DNA from: CAYFRC01 sp050946115
Lineage (GTDB): Bacteria > Bacillota > Clostridia > Christensenellales > Aristaeellaceae
Assembly: GCA_050946115.1 (NCBI GenBank)
Contig: JBMNUF010000022.1
Span: 1 to 43,634, forward strand
DNA length: 43,634 bases
Direction of reading: 5' to 3'
Numbering within the stretch: the stretch's first letter is position 1; every line of letters starts with the position of its first letter. The position numbers and the translations under genes are program-made. This document shows positions 14,247 to 21,580 of the stretch, piece after piece. The notes beneath the pieces were generated by a model. That model did no database searches. It was not told the DNA's origin and saw only the letters and a program-made list of their open reading frames with translations.

Positions 14247-15715
14247 TCCTGATCGGAGAAAAACTGGTCAGCTCGATTCCGAGGACGCTCGCCGCCATGC
14301 AGGCGCGCAATTTTGCGGCACTGGACAGGATGATCGAAAAACAGATCGAGGCGGGCGCGCGCTATCTGGACGTGAACACCGCGCTTTTGGGGGAGGACGA
14401 GCTCCCCATGATGCTGGAACTGATCGAGCGCATCGGCGCGCATGAGGGCGCGGGAGTCATGATCGATTCGCCGTCCGCAAAGGTGCTGGGCGCGGCGCTC
14501 AAAGCCAGTGCGGGGATGGATATCATCGTCAATTCCGTCACCGTGACCGAGCGCATCGACGAGCTTTTGCCCCTGATAGCGGGCACTTCCGTCGGCGTGG
14601 TCGGCATGCCGGTCGCCGAGAGGATGCCCCAAAATGCGCGGGAGCGCGTGGAGAATGCCGAAAGACTGATTTCGCGGCTCACCCAAGCGGGCATTCCGCT
14701 TGACAAAATCTATATCGACTGCGTCGTGGAGACGCTGGCGACGGACGACGGAAACCCCATGAAATCCATCGAAGCCGTCCGCGAACTCCGCGCGCGATAC
14801 GGGGACGTGCATTTGATTGCGGGGCTTTCGAATATTTCCTACGGCCTACCCAATAGGGCGGCGCTCAACGCCGCATTTTTGGCGATGGCGGTCGGCGCGG
14901 GGCTGGACAGCGCGATACTCGACGTGACGAGCGCGCAGATGCGCCTTGCCATCGCCGCGACGCGCGCGGTCGCGGGCGAGGACGAATACTCGATGGATTA
15001 CATCGCGCTCTGTCGGGAGCTGCGCAACGACGGTAAAGAGGGCAAAGCCATGAAAAAGAAATCGGCGGCGATTTCAAACGACTACTGCCCGCAGACGCTC
15101 TTTGCCTACGGCACGACGCGGGAGGACGGGAAGGCGAACTTCGAGATACGGCGGCTCACACCCGACAGAGCCGAGGACTACCTGCGCTTTTTCGACACCA
15201 CGCCGCATTCGACGGGAAAGGACGAGCATCGCTGTTACTGCGTCTGTTGGGCGGGCGAGGATTGCGACGGGCGCGATTTTTCGACCGCCGAAAAGAGGCG
15301 TGTCGTTGCCGCCGAGTATGTGAAACGCGACATAATACAGGGCTATCTCGCCTATCGCGGACACGAGGTCGTCGGCTGGTGCAACGCCAACACAAAATCC
15401 GCCTGCTACGATTGCATTTCCTGGAAAATGTTTATGCAGGCGGTGAAAAAGGACGCGCCGGAAACAAAGGTCAAATCGATCTTCTGCTTTGCCGTCGCGC
15501 CTGAGATGCGCGAAAAGGGCATCGCGACGATGCTTTTGCATCGCGTATGCGATGACGCGGCGAAGGACGGCTTTCATTTTGTCGAGGCGTATCCGAACAG
15601 GGAATTCGTAAGCGCGGAGGATGACTTTATGGGCGCTGCCCGGATGTACGAAAAGGCGGGCTTTGAACTATGGTATGAGGCGGGCGGCAGGCTCGTCATG
15701 AGAAAAAAACTGTAG
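14243..15715 (+). CDS. Pterin-binding methyltransferase domain fused in frame to a GNAT acetyltransferase domain
   Basis: A 490-residue frame. Residues 1 to about 262 match the pterin-binding (MetH middle domain/AcsE) fold that handles methyl-tetrahydrofolate: LIGEKLVSSIPRTL, GARYLDVNTALLG, MIDSPSAKVL, IIVNSVTV, LSNISYGLPNR. From about 285 to the end lies a GNAT domain (FCFAVAPEMREKGIATMLLH, the acetyl-CoA loop, then GAARMYEKAGFELWYE). An in-frame ATG at 15050 (Met270) follows AGAGGG by about 7 bases, so a separate GNAT protein could also be made by internal initiation. The GNAT substrate is unknown. The upstream neighbour supplies homocysteine methyltransferase and MTHFR domains, so these two genes look like a split methionine synthase lacking the cobalamin domain. 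Confidence 0.85.
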   Translation: MILIGEKLVSSIPRTLAAMQARNFAALDRMIEKQIEAGARYLDVNTALLGEDELPMMLELIERIGAHEGAGVMIDSPSAKVLGAALKASAGMDIIVNSVTVTERIDELLPLIAGTSVGVVGMPVAERMPQNARERVENAERLISRLTQAGIPLDKIYIDCVVETLATDDGNPMKSIEAVRELRARYGDVHLIAGLSNISYGLPNRAALNAAFLAMAVGAGLDSAILDVTSAQMRLAIAATRAVAGEDEYSMDYIALCRELRNDGKEGKAMKKKSAAISNDYCPQTLFAYGTTREDGKANFEIRRLTPDRAEDYLRFFDTTPHSTGKDEHRCYCVCWAGEDCDGRDFSTAEKRRVVAAEYVKRDIIQGYLAYRGHEVVGWCNANTKSACYDCISWKMFMQAVKKDAPETKVKSIFCFAVAPEMREKGIATMLLHRVCDDAAKDGFHFVEAYPNREFVSAEDDFMGAARMYEKAGFELWYEAGGRLVMRKKL

Positions 15716-15884
15716 CGGCAAGGGGCTTGTTCTCCGCGCCCCGAAAGGAAACATCGTGACGATACTGCAAGGGAGAAATTTGCGGTATGCGGTCAAAGGG
15801 CAGTGCGGGTACTGTGTGTCGCAGCGCTTGGCGCAAAAAAGGGAACATCCCAATGCGCGAAGAATATCCCTTCACTGTACATAG

Positions 15885-16685
15885 TTACAGGCGGCTGCGG
15901 ATGAAGGAAAGGCGGCGGTTGAGCGTCTCCGTATCCACGCCCTGCGCGAGCATGGCGGGCGCTTCCAGCGTAACGGAGCCGCGATAGGGCAATTTGCGCA
16001 GCCCTTCAAAGAGGGATTCCCAGTCGACGTCCCCCGTTCCGAACGGCGGGGTGCGCCCCAAGGCGTCCCATTCCTTATGGTTGCCCGCAAAATCGTTGAT
16101 GTGCATGTGCACGGCGTGTCTTTGGAACGATTCGGCGCGCAGCATCTCCGGAATCTGCCGATGAAACTGCGCGAGGCGCGTATCGAAGATGAAGTGCATG
16201 CGCGGCTCCAACCGCAACAGGCTGTCGAACATCGCGATGGGGTCGCGATATTCGCAGCAGCAGTTTTCGGGGAGGAGGTCCACGCCGCGCAGCCGCGCGA
16301 TCTCCCAAAGGCGCAGGATCCGTTCGCAGATGAGGTCGTGCTCGCGGTCCCTGTCGGGCCTGCCCCAGCCGTGCAGGACCATTTTCGTCGCGCCGACTGC
16401 CTCGCACACGTCCAAATTTGTGCGCAAAAGGCGCTCCGCGGCGGCATAGGCTTCCTCCTCCGGCGCGCTCAGGAGATCCCCTATGGTCTTGTCCGAATGC
16501 ACGACGGGGATGGGAATATCGCGATACAGGGGCAGCGCGTCGGGCAGCCGCTCGTAAATGTCCTCAAAAAGCAGCAGTTCAAAGCCGTCACAGGCAAATT
16601 CGCGCCAGTGTTCGGCGAGAAGGCGCAGGTTTCTGCCGTTCACGCGCCCCGTGAACGTGCCGGTGGAGAGATATATCGGATTCAA
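15885..16685 (-). CDS. Sugar phosphate isomerase/epimerase-like TIM-barrel protein
   Basis: A 266-residue xylose-isomerase-like TIM-barrel protein. Metal-ligand type residues are seen in MVLHGWGRPD (His), LLPENCCCEY (Glu), FIFDTRLAQFH (Asp, His), HMHINDFAG (His) and VTLEAPAM (Glu). The start is TTG at 16683-16685 after GGAAGGAAGAG; no better start is in reach. It is not closely similar to the isomerase at 78-920 apart from the shared fold. It stands alone, divergent from the rsmH operon, and its substrate cannot be predicted. A TATACT box lies about 35 bases upstream on the minus strand. Confidence 0.8.
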   Translation of the reverse strand: MNPIYLSTGTFTGRVNGRNLRLLAEHWREFACDGFELLLFEDIYERLPDALPLYRDIPIPVVHSDKTIGDLLSAPEEEAYAAAERLLRTNLDVCEAVGATKMVLHGWGRPDRDREHDLICERILRLWEIARLRGVDLLPENCCCEYRDPIAMFDSLLRLEPRMHFIFDTRLAQFHRQIPEMLRAESFQRHAVHMHINDFAGNHKEWDALGRTPPFGTGDVDWESLFEGLRKLPYRGSVTLEAPAMLAQGVDTETLNRRLSFIRSRL

Positions 16686-16764
16686 GCGCGTCTCTTCCTT
16701 CCAAGGCAGAATGATAAAAGTATATTAACACATGGGCGGGGCAAAAGCAAGCGCGCCAAAGATA

Positions 16765-16773
16765 TGGTATAAT
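16765..16773 (+). promoter_or_regulatory. Extended -10 promoter of the rsmH operon
   Basis: TGGTATAAT: a perfect TATAAT at 16768-16773 with the TGn extension at 16765-16767. No strong -35 is seen. The ATG at 16772 overlaps this box and so cannot be the rsmH start. Confidence 0.7.
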
Positions 16774-16801
16774 GAAAAAAACGCGCAAAGAGGGGAATGG
16801 G

Positions 16802-17719
16802 ATGGAGTTTCGGCACGAGCCGGTGCTGCTCGCGGAGTGTATCGAGGGGCTTGCGATCGAGCCCGACGGCGCATATCTGGACGGCACGCTGGGCGGCGGC
16901 GGGCATTCGGAGGCGATCCTGCAGCGGATTTCGGGCGGCGCGCTCTACGGCATCGACCGCGACGAGGACGCGATCGCAGCCGCCGTCGCGCGACTGGGGA
17001 AAAACCAAAGCTTCCACGCGATCCACGGGAATTTTCACGACGCGAAGAAGTTCGGCCTGCCCGCCCTCGACGGGGCACTGCTCGACCTCGGCGTGTCCTC
17101 ACACCAGTTAGACGTGCGGGAGCGCGGGTTTTCCTATCACGACGACGCGCCGCTCGACATGCGCATGGACAGGTCGCAGCCCTTTTCCGCGCGGGACATC
17201 GTGAACGGGTGGAGCGAAAGGGACATTGCGCGCATCCTGCGCGACTACGGAGAGGAAAACTGGGCGGCGCACATCGCAAAGGTATTGGTCGACAGGCGGC
17301 CGATCGAGACGACGGGGCAGCTGGCGAATATCATCGACGCGGCGATCCCGAAAAAGCTGCGCGAAAAAGAAAAGCACCCCGCGCGCAGGACGTTTCAGGC
17401 GCTGCGGATCGCCGTGAACGACGAATTGGAGCCGCTGGAACAGGCGCTTCGGGACATCGTCGATTTGCTCAAGCCGAAGGGGCGCCTGTGCGTGATCGCC
17501 TTCCATTCGCTGGAGGATCGGATCGTCAAAAACACGTTCCGAAGCCTTGCGGACCCGTGTACGTGCCCCAAGAACATCCCCATATGCGTATGCGGAAAGA
17601 AGCCCGTCGCGAAACTGATTACGCGAAAGCCGATCACGGCGACGGAGGAGGAGCTTGAACGGAACCCGCGCTCCCGAAGCGCGACGCTTCGGATCGTCGA
17701 GAAATCGGAGGAACCATGA
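16802..17719 (+). CDS. rsmH: 16S rRNA (cytosine-1402-N4) methyltransferase RsmH
   Basis: A 305-residue SAM-dependent methyltransferase that adds the N4-methyl group to C1402 in helix 44 of 16S rRNA. Visible motifs: FRHEPVLLAE at the N-terminus, SAM-binding YLDGTLGGGGHSEAIL, LLDLGVSSHQLD, PLDMRMD, PARRTFQALRI and FHSLEDRIVK, with a Cys-rich patch CTCPKNIPICVCGKK. The ATG at 16802 follows AGAGGGG. In most Bacillota rsmH sits at the head of the dcw cell-division cluster next to mraZ and ftsL; here it instead leads an RNA-modification operon. Its end overlaps the next gene by 4 bases. Confidence 0.96.
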   Translation: MEFRHEPVLLAECIEGLAIEPDGAYLDGTLGGGGHSEAILQRISGGALYGIDRDEDAIAAAVARLGKNQSFHAIHGNFHDAKKFGLPALDGALLDLGVSSHQLDVRERGFSYHDDAPLDMRMDRSQPFSARDIVNGWSERDIARILRDYGEENWAAHIAKVLVDRRPIETTGQLANIIDAAIPKKLREKEKHPARRTFQALRIAVNDELEPLEQALRDIVDLLKPKGRLCVIAFHSLEDRIVKNTFRSLADPCTCPKNIPICVCGKKPVAKLITRKPITATEEELERNPRSRSATLRIVEKSEEP

Positions 17720-18798
17720 ACGACACGCTTTTGACGAACCACGGGGAAGTGCCGCTTCCGGCGTTTTTCCCGGATGCGACCTACGGCGCGCTGCGGTGTA
17801 CGGGCTTTGAGGATGCGGAGGACGCGCGGCTTTTCGGCTGCGTGATGAATACGTATCACCTGTACAATCGCCCCGGTGCGAAGACCGTAAAATCGCTCGG
17901 CGGGCTGCACGCCTTTACGGGCTGGAACAGGACGATCCTCACGGATTCGGGCGGGTTTCAGCTCTATTCGCTGATCCGTGAAAACGCCGCATATGGCGAG
18001 ATTCGCGACAACGAAATACTGTTTCGCCCCGACATGGGGAAGGAAAAGCTGATTTTCACGCCGGAAAAGTGCATTCAGGCGCAGTTCCAGTACGGATCGG
18101 ACATCATGATGACGCTGGACGTATGCACGCACCCGGACGACTCCATAGAAGAGCAAATCCGCAGCGTGGAGCTGACCGTCAAATGGGCGAAGCGGTGCAG
18201 GGACGAATTCGACAAGAACGCGAAAAAGGGGAAGAGGCCGTACCTGTTTGCAATCGTGCAGGGCGGAGGCGACAGGGCGCTGCGGCTGGAATGCGGGCAG
18301 CGGCTTCAGGAGATCGGCTTTGACGGCTACGGCTTCGGCGGGTGGCCGGTGGACGCGGACGGCACGCTGCGGGACGACATCCTGCAATATGCAGCCGAGG
18401 CGATGGAGGACGGAAAGCCCAAATACGCCATGGGCGTCGGGCGGCCGGAGGAGATCGTCAGGTGCCATAAAATGGGGTATACGCTGTTCGACTGCGTGAT
18501 CCCCACGCGCGAGGCGCGCCATTTCAGGCTGTATACATTCGTGGACGGGCGGGAGACGCACGAGGACGTCATGCGGGGCGACGGCAGCTTCTATAAATTC
18601 TATTACGCGCTCGATGCCCACCACGTTCGCGAAAAGGAGCCGGTCGATGCGAACTGCGATTGCGTTTTGTGCAGGCGGTATTCGAGGGGCTATCTCTACC
18701 ACCTGTTCAAGATCGGCGATCCGCAGGCGTACAGGCTCGCAACGGCGCACAACCTGCGCTTTTACGCGCGGCTGATGGAGTTGATTCGCGGTGTTTGA
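17716..18798 (+). CDS. tRNA-guanine transglycosylase family protein
   Basis: A 360-residue member of the TGT family, which exchanges guanine 34 of tRNA for a queuosine precursor. The base-binding motif LTDSGGFQLYS (Asp77), FAIVQGG, YAMGVGRPEEIV, and FDCVIPTREARH with the likely nucleophilic Asp are present. The zinc site CDCVLCRRYSRGYLYHLF (Cys-Cys-Cys-His) is complete. The N-terminus (LPAFFPDATYGALRCTGFED) departs from the usual PVFMPVGT...VK..., and the pocket motif usually written GGLAVGE reads FGGWPVDAD here, so it may be a divergent paralog with altered base choice. It overlaps rsmH by 4 bases and the next gene by 8. Confidence 0.85.
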   Translation: MNDTLLTNHGEVPLPAFFPDATYGALRCTGFEDAEDARLFGCVMNTYHLYNRPGAKTVKSLGGLHAFTGWNRTILTDSGGFQLYSLIRENAAYGEIRDNEILFRPDMGKEKLIFTPEKCIQAQFQYGSDIMMTLDVCTHPDDSIEEQIRSVELTVKWAKRCRDEFDKNAKKGKRPYLFAIVQGGGDRALRLECGQRLQEIGFDGYGFGGWPVDADGTLRDDILQYAAEAMEDGKPKYAMGVGRPEEIVRCHKMGYTLFDCVIPTREARHFRLYTFVDGRETHEDVMRGDGSFYKFYYALDAHHVREKEPVDANCDCVLCRRYSRGYLYHLFKIGDPQAYRLATAHNLRFYARLMELIRGV

Positions 18799-19621
18799 CG
18801 GAAAGAAATACGCGGACGTATGCATCGACGCCGTGAACCGCATATACCAGCGGGAACTGAAAAACCGAGGCAACGCCAAGGAGGCCGAAAAGGCGACAAA
18901 GGCAAAGCTGCACCAGATGACGGGCGCGTTTATGACCGTCGAAGAGATGAAGCGCGCGCGGGAATGTCTTGCGCGATACCTTGAGGGGGATGTATCCGCG
19001 CTTACGGATGCGCTCAAAACGCACGCCTCGACGCGGGAGCGCCTGCGCGACATGGACGCGCTGTATGACAGGGTGTTTTCCGCGACGGGCGCGCCCAAGG
19101 CGATCAAAGACCTCGCCTGCGGCATCAATCCGCTGTACCTCGGCGCGAAGGGGTTTCGCGTACGGGGGTACGACGTCGGCGGCGGGCAGGTGCGCATCGT
19201 GAACGAATGGGCGCGGGCGCTTTCGTGGGATGTGCAGGCGGACGTGTGCGACCTCGCGGCGGGAATGCCCGAGGGGGATGCCGACCTGGTGCTCATGATG
19301 AAGCTTTTGCCGGTGTTGGAAGCGCAGGAAAAGGGCGCGGGGGCGCGGCTTTTGGCGCAAACGCAGGGGTTTGCGCTCGTGACGTTTCCGACGCGGACGC
19401 TCGGCGGGCGATCCGTCGGCATGGAAAGACAGTATTCCCATTGGATGGAGAACAATCTCCCAAATGGGATGGAAATCCTCGACCGATACGCCGTGACGGG
19501 GGAACTGTGCTACGTCGTAAAGGGCGGAAAGGAGGGCGCGCACGATGGCGGAACTTTGGGTGGTCGCGACGCCGATAGGCAATCTGAACGACCTGACGCC
19601 AAGGATGCGGGAGGCGCTTGA
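18791..19621 (+). CDS. FmrO/Rmt-type 16S rRNA (guanine-1405-N7) methyltransferase homolog
   Basis: A 276-residue protein with the layout of the FmrO/RmtA/Arm family, known for N7-methylation of G1405 in helix 44 and high-level aminoglycoside resistance. An all-helical N-terminal domain includes HASTRERLRDMDALYDRVF. The SAM-binding motif is IKDLACGINPLYLG, and VTFPTRTLGGRSVGME is the characteristic C-terminal block. LVLMMKLLPVLEAQEKG matches the family K..P.LE.Q segment. The start is GTG at 18791, overlapping the previous gene by 8 bases; the last 25 or so residues overlap rsmI out of frame. It is embedded in a housekeeping rRNA-modification operon rather than a resistance cassette. Target base and resistance effect are inferred, not shown. 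Confidence 0.82.
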   Translation: MFDGKKYADVCIDAVNRIYQRELKNRGNAKEAEKATKAKLHQMTGAFMTVEEMKRARECLARYLEGDVSALTDALKTHASTRERLRDMDALYDRVFSATGAPKAIKDLACGINPLYLGAKGFRVRGYDVGGGQVRIVNEWARALSWDVQADVCDLAAGMPEGDADLVLMMKLLPVLEAQEKGAGARLLAQTQGFALVTFPTRTLGGRSVGMERQYSHWMENNLPNGMEILDRYAVTGELCYVVKGGKEGAHDGGTLGGRDADRQSERPDAKDAGGA

Positions 19622-20405
19622 AAAATGCGACCTGATCGCGGCGGAGGACACGCGGGTGACGATGAAGCTGCTGTCAAAACTGGACGTGCGAAAGCCCATG
19701 GTCTCCAGCCACAGGCACAACGAGGTGCAAAGGGCGGACGGGCTGATCGACAAGATGCTGCGCGAGGATATGACGGTCGCGCTCGTCTGCGACGCGGGCA
19801 CGCCCGGCATTTCCGACCCCGGCTCCCCCGTGGTGCGCGCGGCGATCGAAGCGGGCATTCGCGTGGTGCCGATATGCGGTCCCTGCGCGGCGGTTGCCGC
19901 GATCTCCGCGAGCGGGTTCGACGCGCGGGAATTCGCGTTCTACGGCTTTTTGCCGCGTGAAAAAAAGCCGCTGCGCGAGAAATTGGAGAAGATATCCAAT
20001 GGCGATGTGCGCGTCGCGGTGTTCTACGAATCGCCGCACAGGGTGGTAGACCTTGTGGAGATGATTTCCGAGGTATCGCCCGAGTGCATGCTGTCCGTCG
20101 CGTGCGACATCAGCAAGCTCTACGAAAAAATCGACACGGGCACGTGCGAAGAGGTGCTCGCGCGGCTGCGGGCAAATGAAAACGTCGAAAAAGGTGAATA
20201 CTGCGTGGTGTGCGCGTTCCCGGAAAGAGAAGAAGCGGAGGAGGCGCTGAATACCGCCGCGTCCGTCGAGGCGCGGATGGTGGAGCTTTTGCTCGCGGGG
20301 CTCTCCGTGCGGCAGGCATCGGAGACGCTCATGGAGCAGGGCGTGTCCAGAAACGATGCGTACAGGGCGAAGCTTAGGCTTTCGCGTCTTTTCGGGGAGG
20401 AATGA
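19545..20405 (+). CDS. rsmI: 16S rRNA (cytidine-1402-2'-O) methyltransferase RsmI
   Basis: A 286-residue tetrapyrrole-methylase-fold enzyme that adds the 2'-O-methyl group to C1402, the same nucleotide modified by RsmH. Signature blocks: WVVATPIGNLNDLTPRM, IAAEDTRVT, SSHRHNE, LVCDAGTPGISDPG, ICGPCAAVAAISASG, FYGFLPREKK and FYESPHRV. A C-terminal helical extension (LLAGLSVRQASETLM) is usual for the Firmicutes form. It starts 77 bases before the end of the FmrO-like gene and overlaps the kinase-like gene by ATGA at 20402-20405. Confidence 0.96.
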   Translation: MAELWVVATPIGNLNDLTPRMREALEKCDLIAAEDTRVTMKLLSKLDVRKPMVSSHRHNEVQRADGLIDKMLREDMTVALVCDAGTPGISDPGSPVVRAAIEAGIRVVPICGPCAAVAAISASGFDAREFAFYGFLPREKKPLREKLEKISNGDVRVAVFYESPHRVVDLVEMISEVSPECMLSVACDISKLYEKIDTGTCEEVLARLRANENVEKGEYCVVCAFPEREEAEEALNTAASVEARMVELLLAGLSVRQASETLMEQGVSRNDAYRAKLRLSRLFGEE

Positions 20406-21064
20406 GGGGATTGGAGGAGCAACTTCTCGGCGGAAGGGTCACCGTCGGACTGGTTCGGGACGGCGATGTGATCAAACGGCCGATGCCGCAAAACGCGCAA
20501 TTCCAAATGCGGGCGCTTTCGCATATGCGAAAGCGGGGCATATGCTTTGTGCCGAAGTGCTTTGGGGCGGATGAAAAGAACAGGCTCGTTTTGGAATATA
20601 TCGAGGGGGAATGCCCCGCAAACCTCGGGCTTTTTACGGATGAGCAGTGCGAAAAGGCGTTTCGGATGATCCGCGCGCTGCACGATGCGGGGCGCGATTT
20701 CGGTTCCGACGGCGAAACGATTTGCCACGGGGACCTTTCGCCGTGCAATTTTGTGTTTCGAGAAGGGATGCCGCAGGCGATCATCGACTGGGACGCGGCG
20801 CACATGGGCGATGCCGCGACGGATGTCGCCTATGCCATATGGATGTGGCTCGACGCGGGAAACGAAGAAATCCCCGCCGAGGCGTTTCGGCGGAGGATGG
20901 GAAAAGTACTCGATGCATATGGCGCGGAGATTCGGGACATAAAAGAAAGAATGGTTGCGGAAGCTCTGCGCGTCGCGGCGAGCGTTTTCCCCACGGTAGA
21001 ACAGACCGAAGCGACGAAGAAGTGGGCGCTACACTGCGCCGCGTGGATGAAAGACAATCTGTGA
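20402..21064 (+). CDS. Aminoglycoside phosphotransferase (APH)/choline kinase-like protein
   Basis: A 220-residue small-molecule kinase of the APH superfamily. The catalytic loop is ICHGDLSPCNFVF (His, Asp, Asn) and the metal-binding Asp is in AIIDWDAAHMGDAATDVAYA. The N-lobe is short (DGDVIKRPM with the likely ATP-binding Lys, then VLEYIEGE). APH-like folds phosphorylate aminoglycosides, macrolides, choline, sugars and others, so the substrate is open. Its fixed position behind an FmrO-type methyltransferase makes an antibiotic-related role worth testing. It is the last gene of the operon. Confidence 0.8.
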   Translation: MRGLEEQLLGGRVTVGLVRDGDVIKRPMPQNAQFQMRALSHMRKRGICFVPKCFGADEKNRLVLEYIEGECPANLGLFTDEQCEKAFRMIRALHDAGRDFGSDGETICHGDLSPCNFVFREGMPQAIIDWDAAHMGDAATDVAYAIWMWLDAGNEEIPAEAFRRRMGKVLDAYGAEIRDIKERMVAEALRVAASVFPTVEQTEATKKWALHCAAWMKDNL

Positions 21065-21118
21065 CTGCTCTTTTCCCTCCTCGCGGAGAGAAAAAGTCGC
21101 GCCCCACCCACCCGCCCT

Positions 21119-21135
21119 TCCGCCCTGCGGGCGGA
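21119..21135. other. Intergenic hairpin between convergent genes
   Basis: TCCGCCC (21119-21125) pairs with GGGCGGA (21129-21135) around a TGC loop. It lies between the convergent ends of the kinase-like gene and aroQ. No T-run follows directly on either strand, so a terminator role is uncertain. Confidence 0.35.
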
Positions 21136-21145
21136 CGAGGAGGAT

Positions 21146-21580
21146 TTACGGCGCTTTGTATGCTTTAAGATATAGGAGTGCCTGCCTGTACCCCTCAAAG
21201 CCGAGCCCCATATAGGTTTTGACACACGCCATGCCCGCGTAGGAGATTTGCCGAAATGCCTCCCGCGTCGAAACATCGGACAGGTGTACCTCGACGGCGG
21301 GCAGCGCGACCGCCTTTAAGGCGTCCAGTATCGCGATGCTTGTGTGCGTGTATGCCGCGGGATTGATAACGATGGCATCGTATACGCCGAGCGCATTTTG
21401 GATGCATTCGACGATTTCTCCCTCGTGGTTGCTCTGAAAGCAATCGACCTCGAGCCCGATTTCCGCTGCGGCATCTTCGATGAAGCGCACGAGGTCATTA
21501 TAACTCTGCGCACCGTACAGGGATGGCTCCCGAATGCCGAGCATATTGAGATTGGGTCCGTTAATGACGCGCACTTTCAT
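21146..21580 (-). CDS. aroQ: Type II 3-dehydroquinate dehydratase
   Basis: A 144-residue protein of normal type II length. It dehydrates 3-dehydroquinate in the shikimate pathway. Motifs: VINGPNLNMLGIREPSLYG with the catalytic Tyr, QSNHEGEIVE, INPAAYTHTSIAILDAL with the active-site His region, and VEVHLSD. The start ATG (MKVRVINGPN) lies inside the end of the aroE-aroK fusion gene (20-base overlap), so the two are translationally coupled. Confidence 0.95.
   Translation of the reverse strand: MKVRVINGPNLNMLGIREPSLYGAQSYNDLVRFIEDAAAEIGLEVDCFQSNHEGEIVECIQNALGVYDAIVINPAAYTHTSIAILDALKAVALPAVEVHLSDVSTREAFRQISYAGMACVKTYMGLGFEGYRQALLYLKAYKAP

Noticed and set aside
16772..16801. Earlier ATG for rsmH
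   Set aside because: It overlaps the TATAAT of the promoter, so it would lie upstream of the transcript start.
17395..19455. Very long minus-strand open frame (686 codons) opposite tgt and the FmrO-type gene
   Set aside because: Its translation is low-complexity and Arg/Ser/Pro-rich, and it lies opposite two well-supported genes. GC-rich third positions create such open antisense frames.
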